Source: Drosophila persimilis (taxonomy: Eukaryota > Arthropoda > Insecta > Diptera > Drosophilidae). Taken from it: a stretch of DNA of 64,000 nucleotides. The notes below the pieces were generated by a model, which worked only from the letters and a program-made list of their open reading frames with translations, had not been told where the DNA came from and ran no database searches. Shown piece after piece: positions 11,963-24,429 of this stretch; the stretch's first letter is position 1, and every line of letters starts with the position of its first letter. The stretch covers positions 12,112,501-12,176,500 of the forward strand of contig NW_020825294.1 of the NCBI RefSeq assembly GCF_003286085.1, given 5' to 3'. Both the position numbers and the translations under genes were made by a program.

Positions 11963-13080
11963 ACGAGGGGGAACGTTGTGAGTTGCTGCGGACACCGCAA
12001 CTCTACGGTTATACCCGATACTAAGTCAGTATGGCTCTCCTCCGGCAGACGCCGCTAATATTAAACGACACGACAAAGAGTGCGTGCGAGAGAGACAGAA
12101 AATCAGTCTGAGCGTGACGTCACGCGCTGCGTAGCCACTGCAAATTGATTTGTTTCCTTTGGCTATAAAAATGATCTGATCTGATTCAGATTCAGCAATC
12201 TGATAGATATGGTCGTTATCTATGATTCCCCGTTTTTAGTTTTCTCAAATCTGCAATATTGTGGATGCAACAGATTTTCGTCCTTTGTGTGGGCGGAAGA
12301 GGGTGGGGCGAAATTTTGAGATAAAGGTTTTATAGTGAGATCTAACAGAAGTGCGGATACCAAATTTGGTTACTCTAGCTTTAATAGTCTCTGAGATTTG
12401 TGAATATCCCCAGATTTGCATCCTTTGCGGGGGCGGAAGGGGGTGTGGCGAAATTTTGAAACAAACTCGTCTCGGTCCGATATATTAGGAGTGTGGATAC
12501 CAAATTTGGTTGCTCTAGCTTTTATAGTCTCTGAGATCTAGGCGCTAATGTTTTACTCTAAGCAAAGCCGCCTATGCTACATGTGTGTTAGAGAGAGACA
12601 GGGCGAGAAAAAATGAAATTGTTTTCTTGATGCTGGCTATAATAGTAATACGATCCAATTCAGATTCTGCAGTCTAAAAGATATGGTCATTCTCTACGAT
12701 TCTGCGTTTTTTGTTTTCTCGTATCTTTAAAATTGTGGATGCCACAGATTTTCGCCCTTTGTGGGGGCGGAAGTGGGCGGGGCAAAGTTTTGAAATATTT
12801 TTGTAGCAGTGACATATCACAGAAGTCTGGATCCAAAACATCGTTGCTCTAGCTCTTATAGTCTTTGAGCATTAGGCGCTGAAGGGGACGGACAGACGGA
12901 CAGACGGACGGACGGACAGACGGACAGACAGACATGGCTCAATCGACTCGGCTATTGATGCTGATCAAGAATATATATACTTTATGGGGTCGGAAACGGT
13001 TCCTTCTGGACGTTACACACATCCACTTTCACCACAAATCTAATATACCCCAATACTCATTTTGAGTATCGGGTATAAAA
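11963..13080 (-). mobile_element. DINE-1/SGM/ISY-type Helitron, copy R2
   Basis: This is a second copy of the R1 element in the same orientation, separated by only about 34 bases. It is nearly identical except for scattered substitutions and a shorter GACGGACA array (near 12889-12930). It runs from the CGAGGGGGAACGTTGTGAG end to the GAGTATCGGGTATAAAA end, so both termini are present. The high similarity suggests tandem insertion or duplication of R1 rather than two old independent events. Confidence 0.8.
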
Positions 13081-16000
13081 ATAATTATTATTATTGTAAG
13101 AGATGGAGAAATTTACAAAACTTAACTAGCGCTGGCTGCAGGGCCTTGGACTATGTTGTTTGACATTGCTATTGATGGTGGTGGTGTAATTAAAAATGTT
13201 GTGTATTAGTGTTAAGTAGTTTATGCATTTGACGAGCACGTACATATAGATTCATGCTCATCACTTTTCATTTTAAATTCTTGTAAAACCTTTAATAATA
13301 AATCAATTCGTGCGATATCGTTTTAGTATGTCTTTTAAAGATGACTTTAATTGAATGAGAAAGAAAAAAAAAAACAATAATTTAAATTCAAAGACATCGG
13401 TTTCCTTCAGAGAGTTTTTTAAAAACAGTACATGTATCCACTTTTGCGCATTTCCACTTTCCATCCACTTTTTTATTTTTTACATTTTATGTATCACGCT
13501 TTTATCACGTTCTGAATAAGTTTTGACATACTCGCGACTAAATTTAGTATGTGCTTGCAAGGTATCATGCACCACTCCGACTGCACGAGTTATCAATGGG
13601 AGTGTCCTGTAAGAGGTAGAGGTTTAGCAAGAGAGATTTACCAATAAAAGCTTGTATGTTGGAATATTTAATGTAATGTTTTATTTCTTAATAAGTTCTT
13701 TTGGACTTCAACTCTCGAATCAGACTAGCTGCTAGACCCTTGTCTTGCCGTTCTTAAGCTTGTTGGCGGTCTTCCATTGTCGACGTTGCTCCCACTGTAG
13801 TTTCGAGAATTGTTTATGTACATTCTCGGAGGATGGCCCTTGGATGTCACAATCCCATCCTGTCTACGATGCCTGTGTTGCAACATTGTGATACATATTG
13901 TTGTTTAGGCTAAGCCCAATCGTTGGGTCTTAGCGGGGGGAACGTCGAGGGGTGCCGAGGCGGTAGCTCACGCGCTCCTAAAAACTCATCCAATCCCTTT
14001 GGTGCAGACGCGTTCATACGAGTAAGATATCAGAACAATACGTGCTCGCCACTGTACATTACTTTGGTTATCTTTTTATACATTTTTATATTTAAAGGGT
14101 TTTTTTGATTTTGTTGTGTATGTTTGATGTTTTAAGAAAGAGTAAGAGAAGAGAGTTTTTTGTATGTTGTTTGGGTTGAGGTTGTTAAGGAGGTTTATGT
14201 TGATGAGTCAGATTAGTGTGAGTTATTCTTATGGATTGTCAGCGTTGTGTCGATAAGATTGGGGAGGTCGCCGGGAGGTTTGTATTTAATAAGCTTTTGT
14301 GGTTTGTAGGGAAAGCTAAAATCATTTCATAGGTTTATTGTGCGGTCTATGATGCCTGGGGTTTTCTTTTGGAGCTTCCGGTGTTTAATAAACCTGTTTG
14401 CAGGTTTCGTTTTTGTTCGATAGGGGAAATATTGGCTTCGCAATTATTAGTAAGCCTAGCATCCTTAATTAATCGTAGAAAAAGGTTTGGTGTGATTTTT
14501 AAGACGTAGATAGTCCAGATCTATTGAGCCGCCTAAACTTCGCGATTCCTATTAGATTCACTAGAAACTTTACACCGTTGTCACTTACTCTTTGTAGATG
14601 GAATTATTCCTTGCATGAACCGTTTAGGGTCTTATGCCCCTTCCTCTTATTAATTAATTAATTATTAAATTAATAATTCTCACATACATTTGGCGCCGGT
14701 TTTCCGTAGTTATTTATTATTATTAGTCTTTATTTATGAATATTATTTAAGATTAGTTATGATTACAATGGTCGCTGTGCTTTAAGTATATTTAGATTAA
14801 TGCAAATATTTGCGCTCGAAATTTACGTGTGGCTGAGTGAGACTTTGGCGTCGATCGTTGAGGCTGTGTTCTCTCCTCTCTTTGTTCGACGGCCGCTTCT
14901 AGTCTCTCTCTCTGTTACTTGATCTGTTATCCCTACAGACTCTGTTGCTCTCTGTGGCTTCCTACCAAATCCCACATACATTTCTCGTAATTAGTAGTAA
15001 TTGTAATTTTAGTGGAATTTACATTTTGAATTTCATGCTTAGTTCTCTTAGTGAGTTTAGATATAATTTTCTCCTCCTTTTCTCCTCGCTTATTAGTCTA
15101 ACAGCTATCTCTCCGGCATGTTCGCGTTCGGCTACGCGCCGCGACTCATGCGGCAATGCCGCTCGGCCAGTTGGCCGGGAGGAGGGCTGCGTTTTGCCTG
15201 GGCCACCTGATGTATGTGCTTTCATGTTTTGAGAGTCGCAGTGTTAGAATCCTTTCAGTAAAAGTGGCAAGAGGATTGAGTACGTACATAAGCACCCATT
15301 ATTGCATTAAACCAATAAGAATATTAAAAAAATTGCGTTTTTAGTTAAAACTTCATCGTGGTACTGAATTGACTAAGGAAGAACAGGGAAAGATCAAGGG
15401 AATGACATAAGCCGGCATTAAAACTGGTCAACTTGCTTCACTAAAGATCCAACTTGTTACAAGTAGTGGAACCATGGTGGTGGATCGCTTATGATATAGA
15501 CTGCCTTTAGTGCTAAGATGTTGGCCGTCCATAGTATGTTGCGGGTTGGCTACGGGGTGTGAGTCGACCGTAGGTAAAACACAAGCCATGTAATTTTAGA
15601 GTAGAACTTTATTAGACGTACCGATTCCGTCTGATCACCATTTATAAAAAAAGAGCTGAAAAAAAGCAATTTTTTTAGTTTTCATTCGATTTACACTAGA
15701 AGCATCTTATATGCTATTTACACCATTATGAATATGTTTGCTCTAATGATAAAATTAGTTTAAAATATTTACTTGAAGGATTTATTTATTTATCCCTCAG
15801 CCATAAGTATTACCCCACTATTAATAAGTGGGGATAGTTGACATGATAGACAGAATTAGTTTCTGGCTGTTTTTCCAGCTCTATTTCGATTCGATCGGAG
15901 CTCCCTCTTTCAATATTTCTTATCTGATTTAACTATTGGTATCTCCACAGACCATATACATTATACAGTATATATTTCCCACAGAGTGTATCGATGGTGC

Positions 16001-16197
16001 GATGTGTGTTATTTACATGCTAATTACATGGCTTACTAATTATTATTACTATTGCCTTGCTACAAAAAGGAAGTATCAATATGTTTTTTGCTCAAGCAGA
16101 TACAGAATTGGTAGATAGTGAACTTATTCTATTGCTGAGCATTTCCATTATGATCAATGGACATTTCAGTAGGATAATGCGTTAAAATAATGTAGCA
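13081..16197. other. A+T-rich block of unclassified, decayed repeats
   Basis: I see no intact gene. On the minus strand, 13880-13735 reads as the end of a protein (...QFSKLQWEQRRQWKTANKLK..., then a stop), followed after about 60 bases by AATAAA; this looks like the C-terminal end of a degraded mobile-element gene I cannot name. At 14640-14710, TTAATTAATTATTAAATTAATAATT followed by CTCACATACATTTGGCGCCGG could be a long terminal repeat end with a primer-binding site, but no matching second repeat was recognised. The remainder has only short open frames. Confidence 0.4.
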
Positions 16198-16223
16198 GCG
16201 ACTCACAACGTTCCCCCTCGTTA
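16198..16223 (+). mobile_element. DINE-1-type Helitron 3' end fragment
   Basis: The 26 bases GCAGCGACTCACAACGTTCCCCCTCGTT match the terminal segment of elements R1-R3 in plus orientation. Nothing upstream matches the body of the element, so this is either an isolated 3' end or the scar of a deletion. It is in inverse orientation to R1 and R2. Confidence 0.6.
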
Positions 16224-16683
16224 TTAATATTATAGTGCTTATTTAATATTGGTAGTTTAAGGTTGTATTACAACGTGGTAAGGGAATTGGAAGATCACGC
16301 GATCCGACGGTCCCAATGCAAGAACGGAAAGAATCGCTGTAGGCATGTGCAGCAGCGGGTTTTGGCTATGCGTGTGAGAGCGTCACAATAGGGTTTTGGA
16401 CATAAGCTAAAATAACACAACTACAACCAGCGAAAAAAAAACGCACTCTGATACTTTATGCTTTTTTGACTTCTCCAGCGTGGGTTTCCCCAGATGTTAT
16501 CCGATTTGTCTAATATTTGCTATTTTTGTTTCGATAAACCAATTCCTAAAAAAAAGTATATACTAAATTGTTTGAAGTCATGTTCATATAATTAAAAACA
16601 TATGTTTTCTCAAATAACACTTTTTTCAACGATCATTTACTAATTTGATTAAAAGATGGAAAATAATTCAGTTAAATTATAGA
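16224..16683. other. Unassigned A+T-rich sequence between DINE-1 pieces
   Basis: No open frame or recognisable repeat of note. It lies between the short 3' end at 16198-16223 and the longer DINE-1 copy R3. Confidence 0.5.
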
Positions 16684-17668
16684 AACTCAAAATGAGTATT
16701 GGGGTATATTAGATATGTGGTGAAAGTGGATGTGTGTAACGTCCAAAAGGAATCGTTTCCGACCCCATAAATTATATTTATTCTTCATCAGCATCAATAG
16801 CCGAGTCGATTGAGCCCTGTCTGTCTGTCCGTCCCTATCAGTGCCTAGTGCTCAAAGACTATAAGAGCTAGAGCAACGACATTTCAAATCCGGACTTCAG
16901 TGATATGTCACTGTTACAAGAATGTAATTCCGCCCCCACAAAGGGCGAAAATCTGTGGCATCCACAATTTCAAAGATACGAGAAAACTGAAAACGCAGAA
17001 TCGTAGAGGATGACTATATCTTTTAAAGTGCTACATCTGAACCAGATCGTATATTTATTATAGTCAGAATCAAGAAAACAATTTCATTCTTTCTCGCTCT
17101 GTTTGGTTTTGCCAATTGCAAAATTCAGTTCAAGGATCTCAGAGTCTATAAGAGCTAGAGCAACCAAATTTGGTATCCACACTACTGTGATATCGGACCT
17201 TGACCGTTTTGTGTCAAAATTTCGCCACACCCCCTTCCTCCCCCGCAAATGACGAAAATCTGGGGCATCTACAAATCTCAGAGACTATTAAGGCTAGAGT
17301 AACCAAATTTGGTATTCGCACTCCCGTTTGATCTCACCATTAAACGTATATCTCAAAATTTAGCCCCACCCCCTTACGCCCCCACAAAGAACGAAAATCT
17401 GTGGCATACACAATATTGAAGATTCGAAGATTCTATGATTGTGCATAGATAAGACCATCTGGATTTTTATAGCCAAAAGGAACAAGTCTATTTGCAGTGG
17501 CTACGCAGCGACCTACGTCACGCTCAGACTGATTTTCTGTCTCTCTCGCACGCACTCTCTGTCGTGTCGTTTAATATTCGCGGCGTCTGCCGGAGGAGAG
17601 CCATACTGACTAAGTATCGGGTATAAATGTAGAGTTGCGGTCTCCGCAGCAACTCACAACGTTCCCCC
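16684..17668 (+). mobile_element. DINE-1/SGM/ISY-type Helitron, copy R3
   Basis: It reads forward from ACTCAAAATGAGTATTGGGG through the GACCCCATAAATTATATTTA block to the terminal CAACTCACAACGTTCCCCC. The first dozen bases of the element are missing, and it is more diverged and shorter (985 bases) than R1 and R2. It ends at the exact point where LINE reverse-transcriptase homology begins, which suggests it landed in that LINE. Confidence 0.75.
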
Positions 17669-18990
17669 GGACGACGTTCCAATTATCTTCGCGGGGAAAT
17701 ACCCCCAGACACTCTGCGACTGAATGACCGCAAAGCTTGCTCGATTGTCCGGATGGACAGAATCGCGCGGATTGGGATTAAATCCCTCAAAAAGGGAACT
17801 TTTGTTATTCAGAAATAAATAAAACGTCAAACCCCCAATACTAAATGGATATGGGCTCTCTCATTCAGCGATAGTGCCAGTTACTTAGGGTTGGTAATTG
17901 ACAAAAAGCTTAATTGGAACCTGAATGTCAAGGATAGAGTGAAGAAGGCAACGACAGCAGTCTACGCTTGCAAAAAACACATTGGCCTAAAATGGGACAT
18001 GAACCAAGCATAGTCCAATGAATATATCTAGTAATAGTCAGACCTATACTACTCTACGGAGTTACCGTGTGGTGGCCTGCCCTATCAAAAAGGACAATCA
18101 CCAATCAGCTGAGAAAAGTTCAGACCTTTGCATCAGTGTAGCTCTTCGCACCACTCCAAATGATGCGCTAAACGCTATTTTATGCCTTCACAGCTTTGAC
18201 CTTGCAGGAAAAGAACCTCCCTTCAACACTATCATCCCCCACAGAGACGAATGGCTCGAGGGACTCCCAGGCCCAGTTGGAGTCATAAGCATCTTCACGG
18301 ATGGCTCGAAGCTGGACGGTAGAGGAGGAATCTACTCTGAACAGCTAAACATAAGGCTTCGTCTTCCAAGCCGAAGTTACAGCAATCGGGGAGGCTCTGT
18401 ACTGCCTTCAAACAGTCACCGTCACGGCAACCCAGCTAAACATCTACAGCGACAGCCAAGCTGCGATCAAATCACTTAACTCGTCGAACTCGACCACCGT
18501 GGCAAACTGCCGCAAATCTCTTCACGAGATGGCTCAGCAATTTGCTATCAGCCTTATATGGGTCCCGGAGGAAGATATTTGTATGCCTATGGCCACCTGT
18601 AAGCTTATCATAAAGGAGCAATACAAGCGAATGGCAGACGTTAAGTGACGAATGGGGCCATGCTGTCGACCAAATCGGCTAACATGGCCGAACATTAATA
18701 AGAAGTGCACCTCTGAGCTCTGCAAACTAGGTAGGGGAAAGGTGCAGCGCAGTCATACGTTCCCTTCGAGGACATTGTCTAATAGGCACCCACGCTAACA
18801 GGCTGGGTGAACCACATAATGATTTCCGTCGTAACTGCAGAGACGAGGACTATGAGGAGACAGAGGAACATCGGTTCAGCTCCTGTCCAGCTCTCAACAG
18901 AAGAAGGCTACAACACTTAGGCTCTGCCTTTCTAACCAACATGGCTAGAGGTGCCTGGCGGTCAGGCCTAAAACGCTAGGGGGTGGTCCC
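17669..18990 (+). mobile_element. Degenerate LINE fragment, reverse-transcriptase end plus RNase H
   Basis: Broken reading frames encode the DD of the reverse-transcriptase catalytic box right after the Helitron (DDVPIIFAGK). Next come a thumb segment SASYLGLVIDKKLNWN (about 17870-17920), VALRTTPNDALNAIL (about 18135-18180), RNase H pieces FTDGSKLDG (about 18293-18320) and LNIYSDSQAAIKSLN (about 18440-18485), and a C-terminal Cys-His segment CRDEDYEETEEHRFSSCP (about 18834-18890). RNase H after reverse transcriptase points to the I/LOA/R1 group of non-LTR retrotransposons. Many stops and shifts show it is dead; the 5' two thirds are absent. Confidence 0.75.
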
Positions 18991-19135
18991 CCCGAAAAAT
19001 ATTAACCAGTATGGACCCTCGGGCCAAATATGGAGGCGAAGAAGGATAAAGCACGGGTTGGGATGTCAACCCAAACGTCGGTGGGAAGCGTGACTGCAAA
19101 CACCGGCGGGCACGGGGAGGAGCAATCCTCTCTGC

Positions 19136-19945
19136 GTGTCGCCAGCGGTCACACCTCAGACTTGGCGGGAGCAGGCCAAGTCAGTTGTAAAGCTACTGCC
19201 ACAACAACAACAACAAAAACAACTCACTCCGCAGCCTGCAAGTTGGTCGACAGACACAGATCTGGAGAGCGTGCTCTCTATGAGCAGGACGGAGGAAGAG
19301 AGCCTTCTCCGCTCGCCGGAACCAGGCACCAGCTCCCTGCGTAGGGAAGGGCCGAAGCGTTCCGAGGAGGGGATGAAGGCCAAAGCACAATACAAAGCGG
19401 CCCTCAATATCAAAAGCCGGCTGCAAGGTAAAGTAGACATCTCCCAGGAGGAGAAGGTCAAGCTAGCCTGGGCCGAGCAGCGAGTAGAGGAGGGCCGACT
19501 ACAATACGCCCAGATGCCACAGATGAGGGCGTCGAATGGCGAATATGCCAATAAGGTGGAGGAGATGATGGCCACCAAGAGGCAACGCTCGACTGAGAGT
19601 GCCATTAAAGACACTCCGGCGAGCAAGCGGCAACGCGGGCCCAAGAGTGCAGCCCCTTCACCGAAAGTGGCCAAGAAGCCATCGAAATCGAAAGCGAAGG
19701 TCAGCGATGTGACCAAACGACACAGGATCGTGGCACTCATCGACAGGAGCGAGGAAAACGGCAAGATGTCAGCGGCACAGTGGAAGCTTGTGCACGCGCG
19801 TCTCGTCGACGCACTGTTTGCACACATGGAAGAAGACCCCGCGGCCCGCGACGAGGAAGACGGTGACCTGACGTTAGTAGTCAACCTGTCGGATGCAAGT
19901 GAGCCAGCCACCCATGCTGAGTGTGCTGCAGCTAAACTTGCATAA
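19136..19945 (+). pseudogene. LINE ORF1-like frame (269 aa)
   Basis: A Lys/Arg/Ala-rich, Gln-rich open frame upstream of the LINE endonuclease, in the position of the nucleic-acid-binding ORF1 protein. It contains a basic stretch with two PASKRQRGPKSA-like segments and an acidic C-terminal part. No CCHC zinc knuckle is visible, although LOA-type ORF1 proteins usually have them near the C terminus. With ORF2 starting almost at once (about 19925), an internal deletion probably removed them. An overlapping frame at 19030-19344 may be the original N-terminal part. Confidence 0.55.
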
Positions 19946-22900
19946 AAGCAAGGTAGCGTCGGCGGAGCTCCTCATCGCCATGGAGCAAGGGCTCGCCGAC
20001 ATAGCTCTAGTCCAGGAGCCCTGGATTGCGACAGGCTTACCATATGTCTCATTACAGCACGGATGACCTGACGGTTGTGATGCTGGAAAGCGAGGAAAAG
20101 CGCCTTCTGGTGGCTTCCTGCTACACGGCTCACGACAGACCCGCACCACCCGACGAACTCAGGAGCCTGGTGACAGAAGCCGGCACCAAAAACTATCAAC
20201 TCGCAATCGGGACGGATGCCAATGCCCACCACAATGTGTGGGGAAGCACCAACATCAATGATAGAGGTGAGTCACTCTTAGACTTTATACTAGCAACTAA
20301 TCTATATATAGCAAACGTCCGGGAGGAGCACACCTTCGTAGGTCCGACCTCATCCAACGTGCTAGACCTAACACTTGCAACGGGAAACATTACTACGGTA
20401 TCTAGCTGGAGGGTCCTTGAGAGACCCTCCTTCTCAGATCACAAGTACATTCAGTTTAAGTGCGACTTCAAACATTCTTCGAAGGTAATAGTCTATAGAA
20501 ACCCCCGGAATACAAACTGGGAAAAGTTTAAAAAGACAGTTACTTCGAAGCTCGCGAGTCCGGGCACAGTGAAATCCGCGGTGGACATAGAGAAGTCTCT
20601 AGAGACCCTATCCAACGCTTTGCCGGACGCCTACCACACATCGTGCAAACCCTCGAGGACGAAGAAGAGGTTCAAGCCACTCTGGTGGAGCCGGGATCTC
20701 TCTCTTCAAAGGGACAACCTCAAGGAATTCTTTAAGATCGCCAAACAAGCGAACGAAGGGATCGTCTATGAGGAATACAGACTCCTACTCAGGAGCTACA
20801 AGAAGGAAATACGTAAAGCACAACGGAACTCGTGGAGGACCTTCTGCTCCAACATCGAGAAAGTACCAAAAACCGCACGGCTACGGAAGCTGCTCTCTAA
20901 GCAGCCTACCATACAAAGCCAATTAAAGCTAGATGACGGACAGTGGACAGAGGGCAGTGACGAAGCCCTAACAGCACTAATGGAGGAACATTTCCCTGGT
21001 TGCACCGAGGTCGCTGATGCCAAAGAGCACCAGGACCTAGCAACCGAGGAACAACACCCCCCAACAGATCTGTTAACCACCAAGCGAATCCACTGGGCAA
21101 TAGACTCCTTTGCGGGCACAAAAGCACCAGGACTTGACGGGATATTCCCAGCCATGATGCAGGTGACCAAAGAGGCGATTACCCCATGGCTCTCCGCAAT
21201 ATTCACAGCTTGTATAAGTACTTGCTATATCCCTATCCAATGGAGAACCTCGACAGTTGTCTTCCTCCCAAAGGCAGGAAAGTGCAGCCATGCGAGTCCC
21301 AAGGACTATACACCGATAAGCCTTACCTCCTTTATATTAAAAACGCTAGAAAAGCTGCTGGACTTACACATCAGGAATGAGGTAGGGGGATTGATGTCAA
21401 CCAACCAGCATGCATATACTAAAGGGAAATCGGTGGAGACCGCAATACATTCGGTAGTAGCTACCATTGAGAAAGCCCTTCACAATAAAAAGTATGCACT
21501 GGGAGTATTCGTGGACATCTCCGGAGCATTCAACAACGTGGCTACGGAAGCAATAACAAATTGCCTGGTAGCAACTAATACACACCCAGCAATCAACCTG
21601 TGGATAAGGAACCTCCTAGGTTGCAGACGGGTGCAATCAGAGTGGGGCACCGCTTCCATGGTGAAAGAGGCACACCTCAGGTTGGAGTCCTGTCGCCCCT
21701 CCTGTGGAATCTGGTGGTCGACGACCTCATCAAGAGATACGAAAGGAAGGCCCCAATAATAACAGCTTATACGGACGACATAAGCATACTTATTACGGGT
21801 GTTTGCCCATCGACCCTCAGCTCACTAATGGAACGAACACTCAGGGAGATACGCGAGTGGGCGGAAGAAGTAGGACTCAGTATCAACGCGGACAAGACGG
21901 ACCTCATCCTCTTTACCAAGAGGTACAAGGTACCGATATGGACCCCCCCGAAGATCAATCAAACTAGGCTAACCCCAAAAACACAAGTCAAATACCTGGG
22001 CACAGTACTGGCCAGTAGTAAACTGGCATGGAAACCCAATGTATTGGAAAGGGTGAAGAAGGCCACCATTGCGCTTTATGCATCCAAGAAGATGCTCAGC
22101 AGCACATGGGGCCTGTCTCCGGCTCTGATGCATTGGATTTACATTTCGGTGGTGCGACCAACTCTGCTGTATGGAGTCTTAGTGTGGTGGCAAGCTACTG
22201 GAAAGAAAACGTATCATAAGCTTATGGAAAGGACTCAGCGACAGGCTTTGCTCTGTATTACAGAGGTCAACCCCAACAAGAGCACTCGAAACCCTACTTA
22301 GAATCGAACCCCTTGACATCCACGCCCGTCTGACTGCAGGAAAGGCAGCACAACGCCTCATCGCTTCAGGAAATATGTCGCCACAAGAATACGGGCATAG
22401 TTCAATTGGAAGGGAAATGAACAGATCAACTGATTACATGACCCCCCAAACATGCCTCGACGTAAAAACAACTGCATCTTTGGGACCTGAAGACTGGAAA
22501 ATCGGAAGAGACCAAACGGAGCACCTCAATATATATACGGACGGCTCCAAGATGGACGGAGGAGTAGGAGCGGGCATATACTGTACAGACCCCGAGATAA
22601 GGCTGTCATATAGGCTACCGGACCATTGTGCATATTCCAGGCAGAGGTTTTTGCCATCAGGAAAGCAGCAGAGGTCGCTCTTCTCACTAAAAGAGCACAC
22701 GATGCGGTCAACCTATTCGTCGACAGCCAAGCGGCGATAAGATCCATGCAGTCGTCCGCAGTCAGTTCCAGAAATGTCTTGGCGAGCAGGGAGGCACTAG
22801 ATACCCTAAGCACGACAAAGTCAGTGCGGATCTACTGGATTCCCAGCCACCAGGGCATCGAAGGGAACGAGACAGCGGACGTACTAGCTAAGGAAGGCGT

Positions 22901-23030
22901 CGGGCTGGCGAATACGAGAACCGAGAACGTGCCTGTCTCCCTCAGAACGCTGCAAAGCGATCTAGAAAAGCAGGCCGGATCACAAACCCAAAGTAGGTGG
23001 AGGAGTACCACCGCCTGCAGAACCTAGAAA
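19925..23030 (+). pseudogene. LINE ORF2: endonuclease, reverse transcriptase, RNase H (frameshifted)
   Basis: The 577-aa frame 20026-21759 holds the C-terminal half of an AP-type endonuclease (IGTDANAHHNVWG, SFSDHKYI) and the first reverse-transcriptase motifs (KAPGLDGI, RTSTVVFLPKAGK, FVDISGAFNNV). Around 21665 one base appears to be missing. The frame then continues from RGTPQVGVLSPLLWN through the catalytic box AYTDDISIL (Thr replacing the commoner Ala of YADD). Further shifts near 22280 and 22625 separate the thumb, RNase H (YTDGSKMDGG; FVDSQAAIRSM; WIPSHQGIEGNETAD) and end. The N-terminal endonuclease seems shortened after QEPWIATGLPY. Confidence 0.75.
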
Positions 23031-23090
23031 ATCATGTCCAAGGAACGCAATGACAAACTCAGCCACTACCTGCTGCCCGGATAACATTTG

Positions 23091-24429
23091 GGGAAACCCA
23101 ACGCTGGAGAAATCACAAATGCATAAAATATCAGAGTGCGGGTTTTTTTTTTTTGTCGCTGGGTATATGCACGTAAAACTAGATGCTAAAGCGGAAAAAT
23201 ACAATGATGAGCATATTAACTATATGCATATTACTTTGAACTATAGAGCACTAAAAAAAACGGCCAATTTCATCATGGCCCATATATTCTTGTCGAAGAT
23301 ATCATCTATGACCGAAGCAATCAATCTGAGAAAACAAATAAAAGCAGAGCAAACAGTCTCACCATGACTATCAGTGTTCCATCCACAAACTGATCCTGCC
23401 ATGCTTTGTATCACCATGCATGTTATTATGGGCGGTTTTGGAGAGAGCCGATAGGTATCAGCGCTGGAGAAGAAAGAGACATCGGCATCTATAGTGGATC
23501 CTGGGAAGCAGTGGCAGAGTTGCGTGGGAGAAAAGGAAACGGGTCGAGGAAGAAGAAAGGAGGAAGTTTCCGGTGGACACACACCTTCATCCACCCACAT
23601 CACACACAACCCACGCATGTATACCCTCATTCATAACACATCACATAACATCACCACATTTCACACATCTACACCCGTCCGGCCCACAATTAAACAAAAT
23701 ATCACTATCATACAAAAAAACACCACGATTAAACGTAAACATCAGCAAGCAACAACCTCTATCAAAGGGGGCTGCCAATTCGGCCGAAATAGGGTTTTTT
23801 TTGTTTGTTAGTATTTTTGTGTTATTATTTGTTTCCTTTATATAAACCTAGATTATTAATTAATAATTTTCAAGAAGATAAATAAGAAAATATAATGGAT
23901 ATAAAATGAAAATTTGAAAATAGTCATGAGTGAACGGTGGGACGAGAGCGAGAAGAAGAGCGGGACCCTGAATATGAAAAGGGAGCGAATTCAAAAGGTG
24001 GCGCTCTTGGAAGGGCGGGACCCTGCTAGGGATAACGAAACCAACTATCCCCGAAAGTGCCAACGAGGACAAGTCTGTCCTATAAATTAGATTTGATTTT
24101 GTGTGTTTTTTTGTTTTTGTTTTGTTCAATCCGTCCCCTGGCTTATCGGGTCGGAAACACCTCTGACTTCCCCGTGAGCTAGCTGGGAACGATAGGCCAG
24201 GGTGGCAAAGAGGCGGATCATAACAATGTAATCCATGACCAATAAATAACAAAGTTTGACATCTTTAATCTCAACTCTTGGTTCCTTTACTAGACCCAAG
24301 TAATTAGTGCTATTTCCACACTAAAGTTCCAAAAATGGTACTATCCTGTTTAAATTACGCATCACTTTGCGTTTGCCTCTCTCTTTTTTAATCCTCTTTA
24401 GATATTTGATAATTGAATATATCCGTATA
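23091..24429. other. Unclassified repeat-like sequence right of the LINE
   Basis: Contains a T run (23142-23154), an ACA/CAC-rich stretch (23575-23700) and short unrelated open frames. Part could be LINE 3' untranslated sequence, and part another element (a motif-poor block at 23930-24250 with repeated GGGACCCTG). No protein similarity was recognised. Confidence 0.4.

Larger units (their letters stand above)
19000..23090 (+). mobile_element. LOA-clade-like LINE (TRIM/Bilbo type), nearly full length but inactive
   Basis: In order it holds an ORF1-like frame (19136-19945), then an ORF2 with endonuclease, reverse transcriptase and RNase H segments. The endonuclease start (QLNLHKSK..., QEPW) at about 19925-20035 is followed by a shift into the long frame at 20026. 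The reverse transcriptase spans about 21060-22300 and RNase H about 22500-22950. Frames change near 20040, 21665, 22280 and 22625, so it cannot make the full protein. The domain order and the style of the reverse transcriptase resemble LOA-clade elements described from obscura-group flies; the clade is inferred without a search. The 3' end is set only roughly, where similarity to coding sequence fades. Confidence 0.8.

Noticed and set aside
19156..19911. 251-codon minus-strand frame in the LINE ORF1 region
   Set aside because: Complement of the ORF1-like frame, Ser/Cys/Leu-rich as expected for an antisense shadow.
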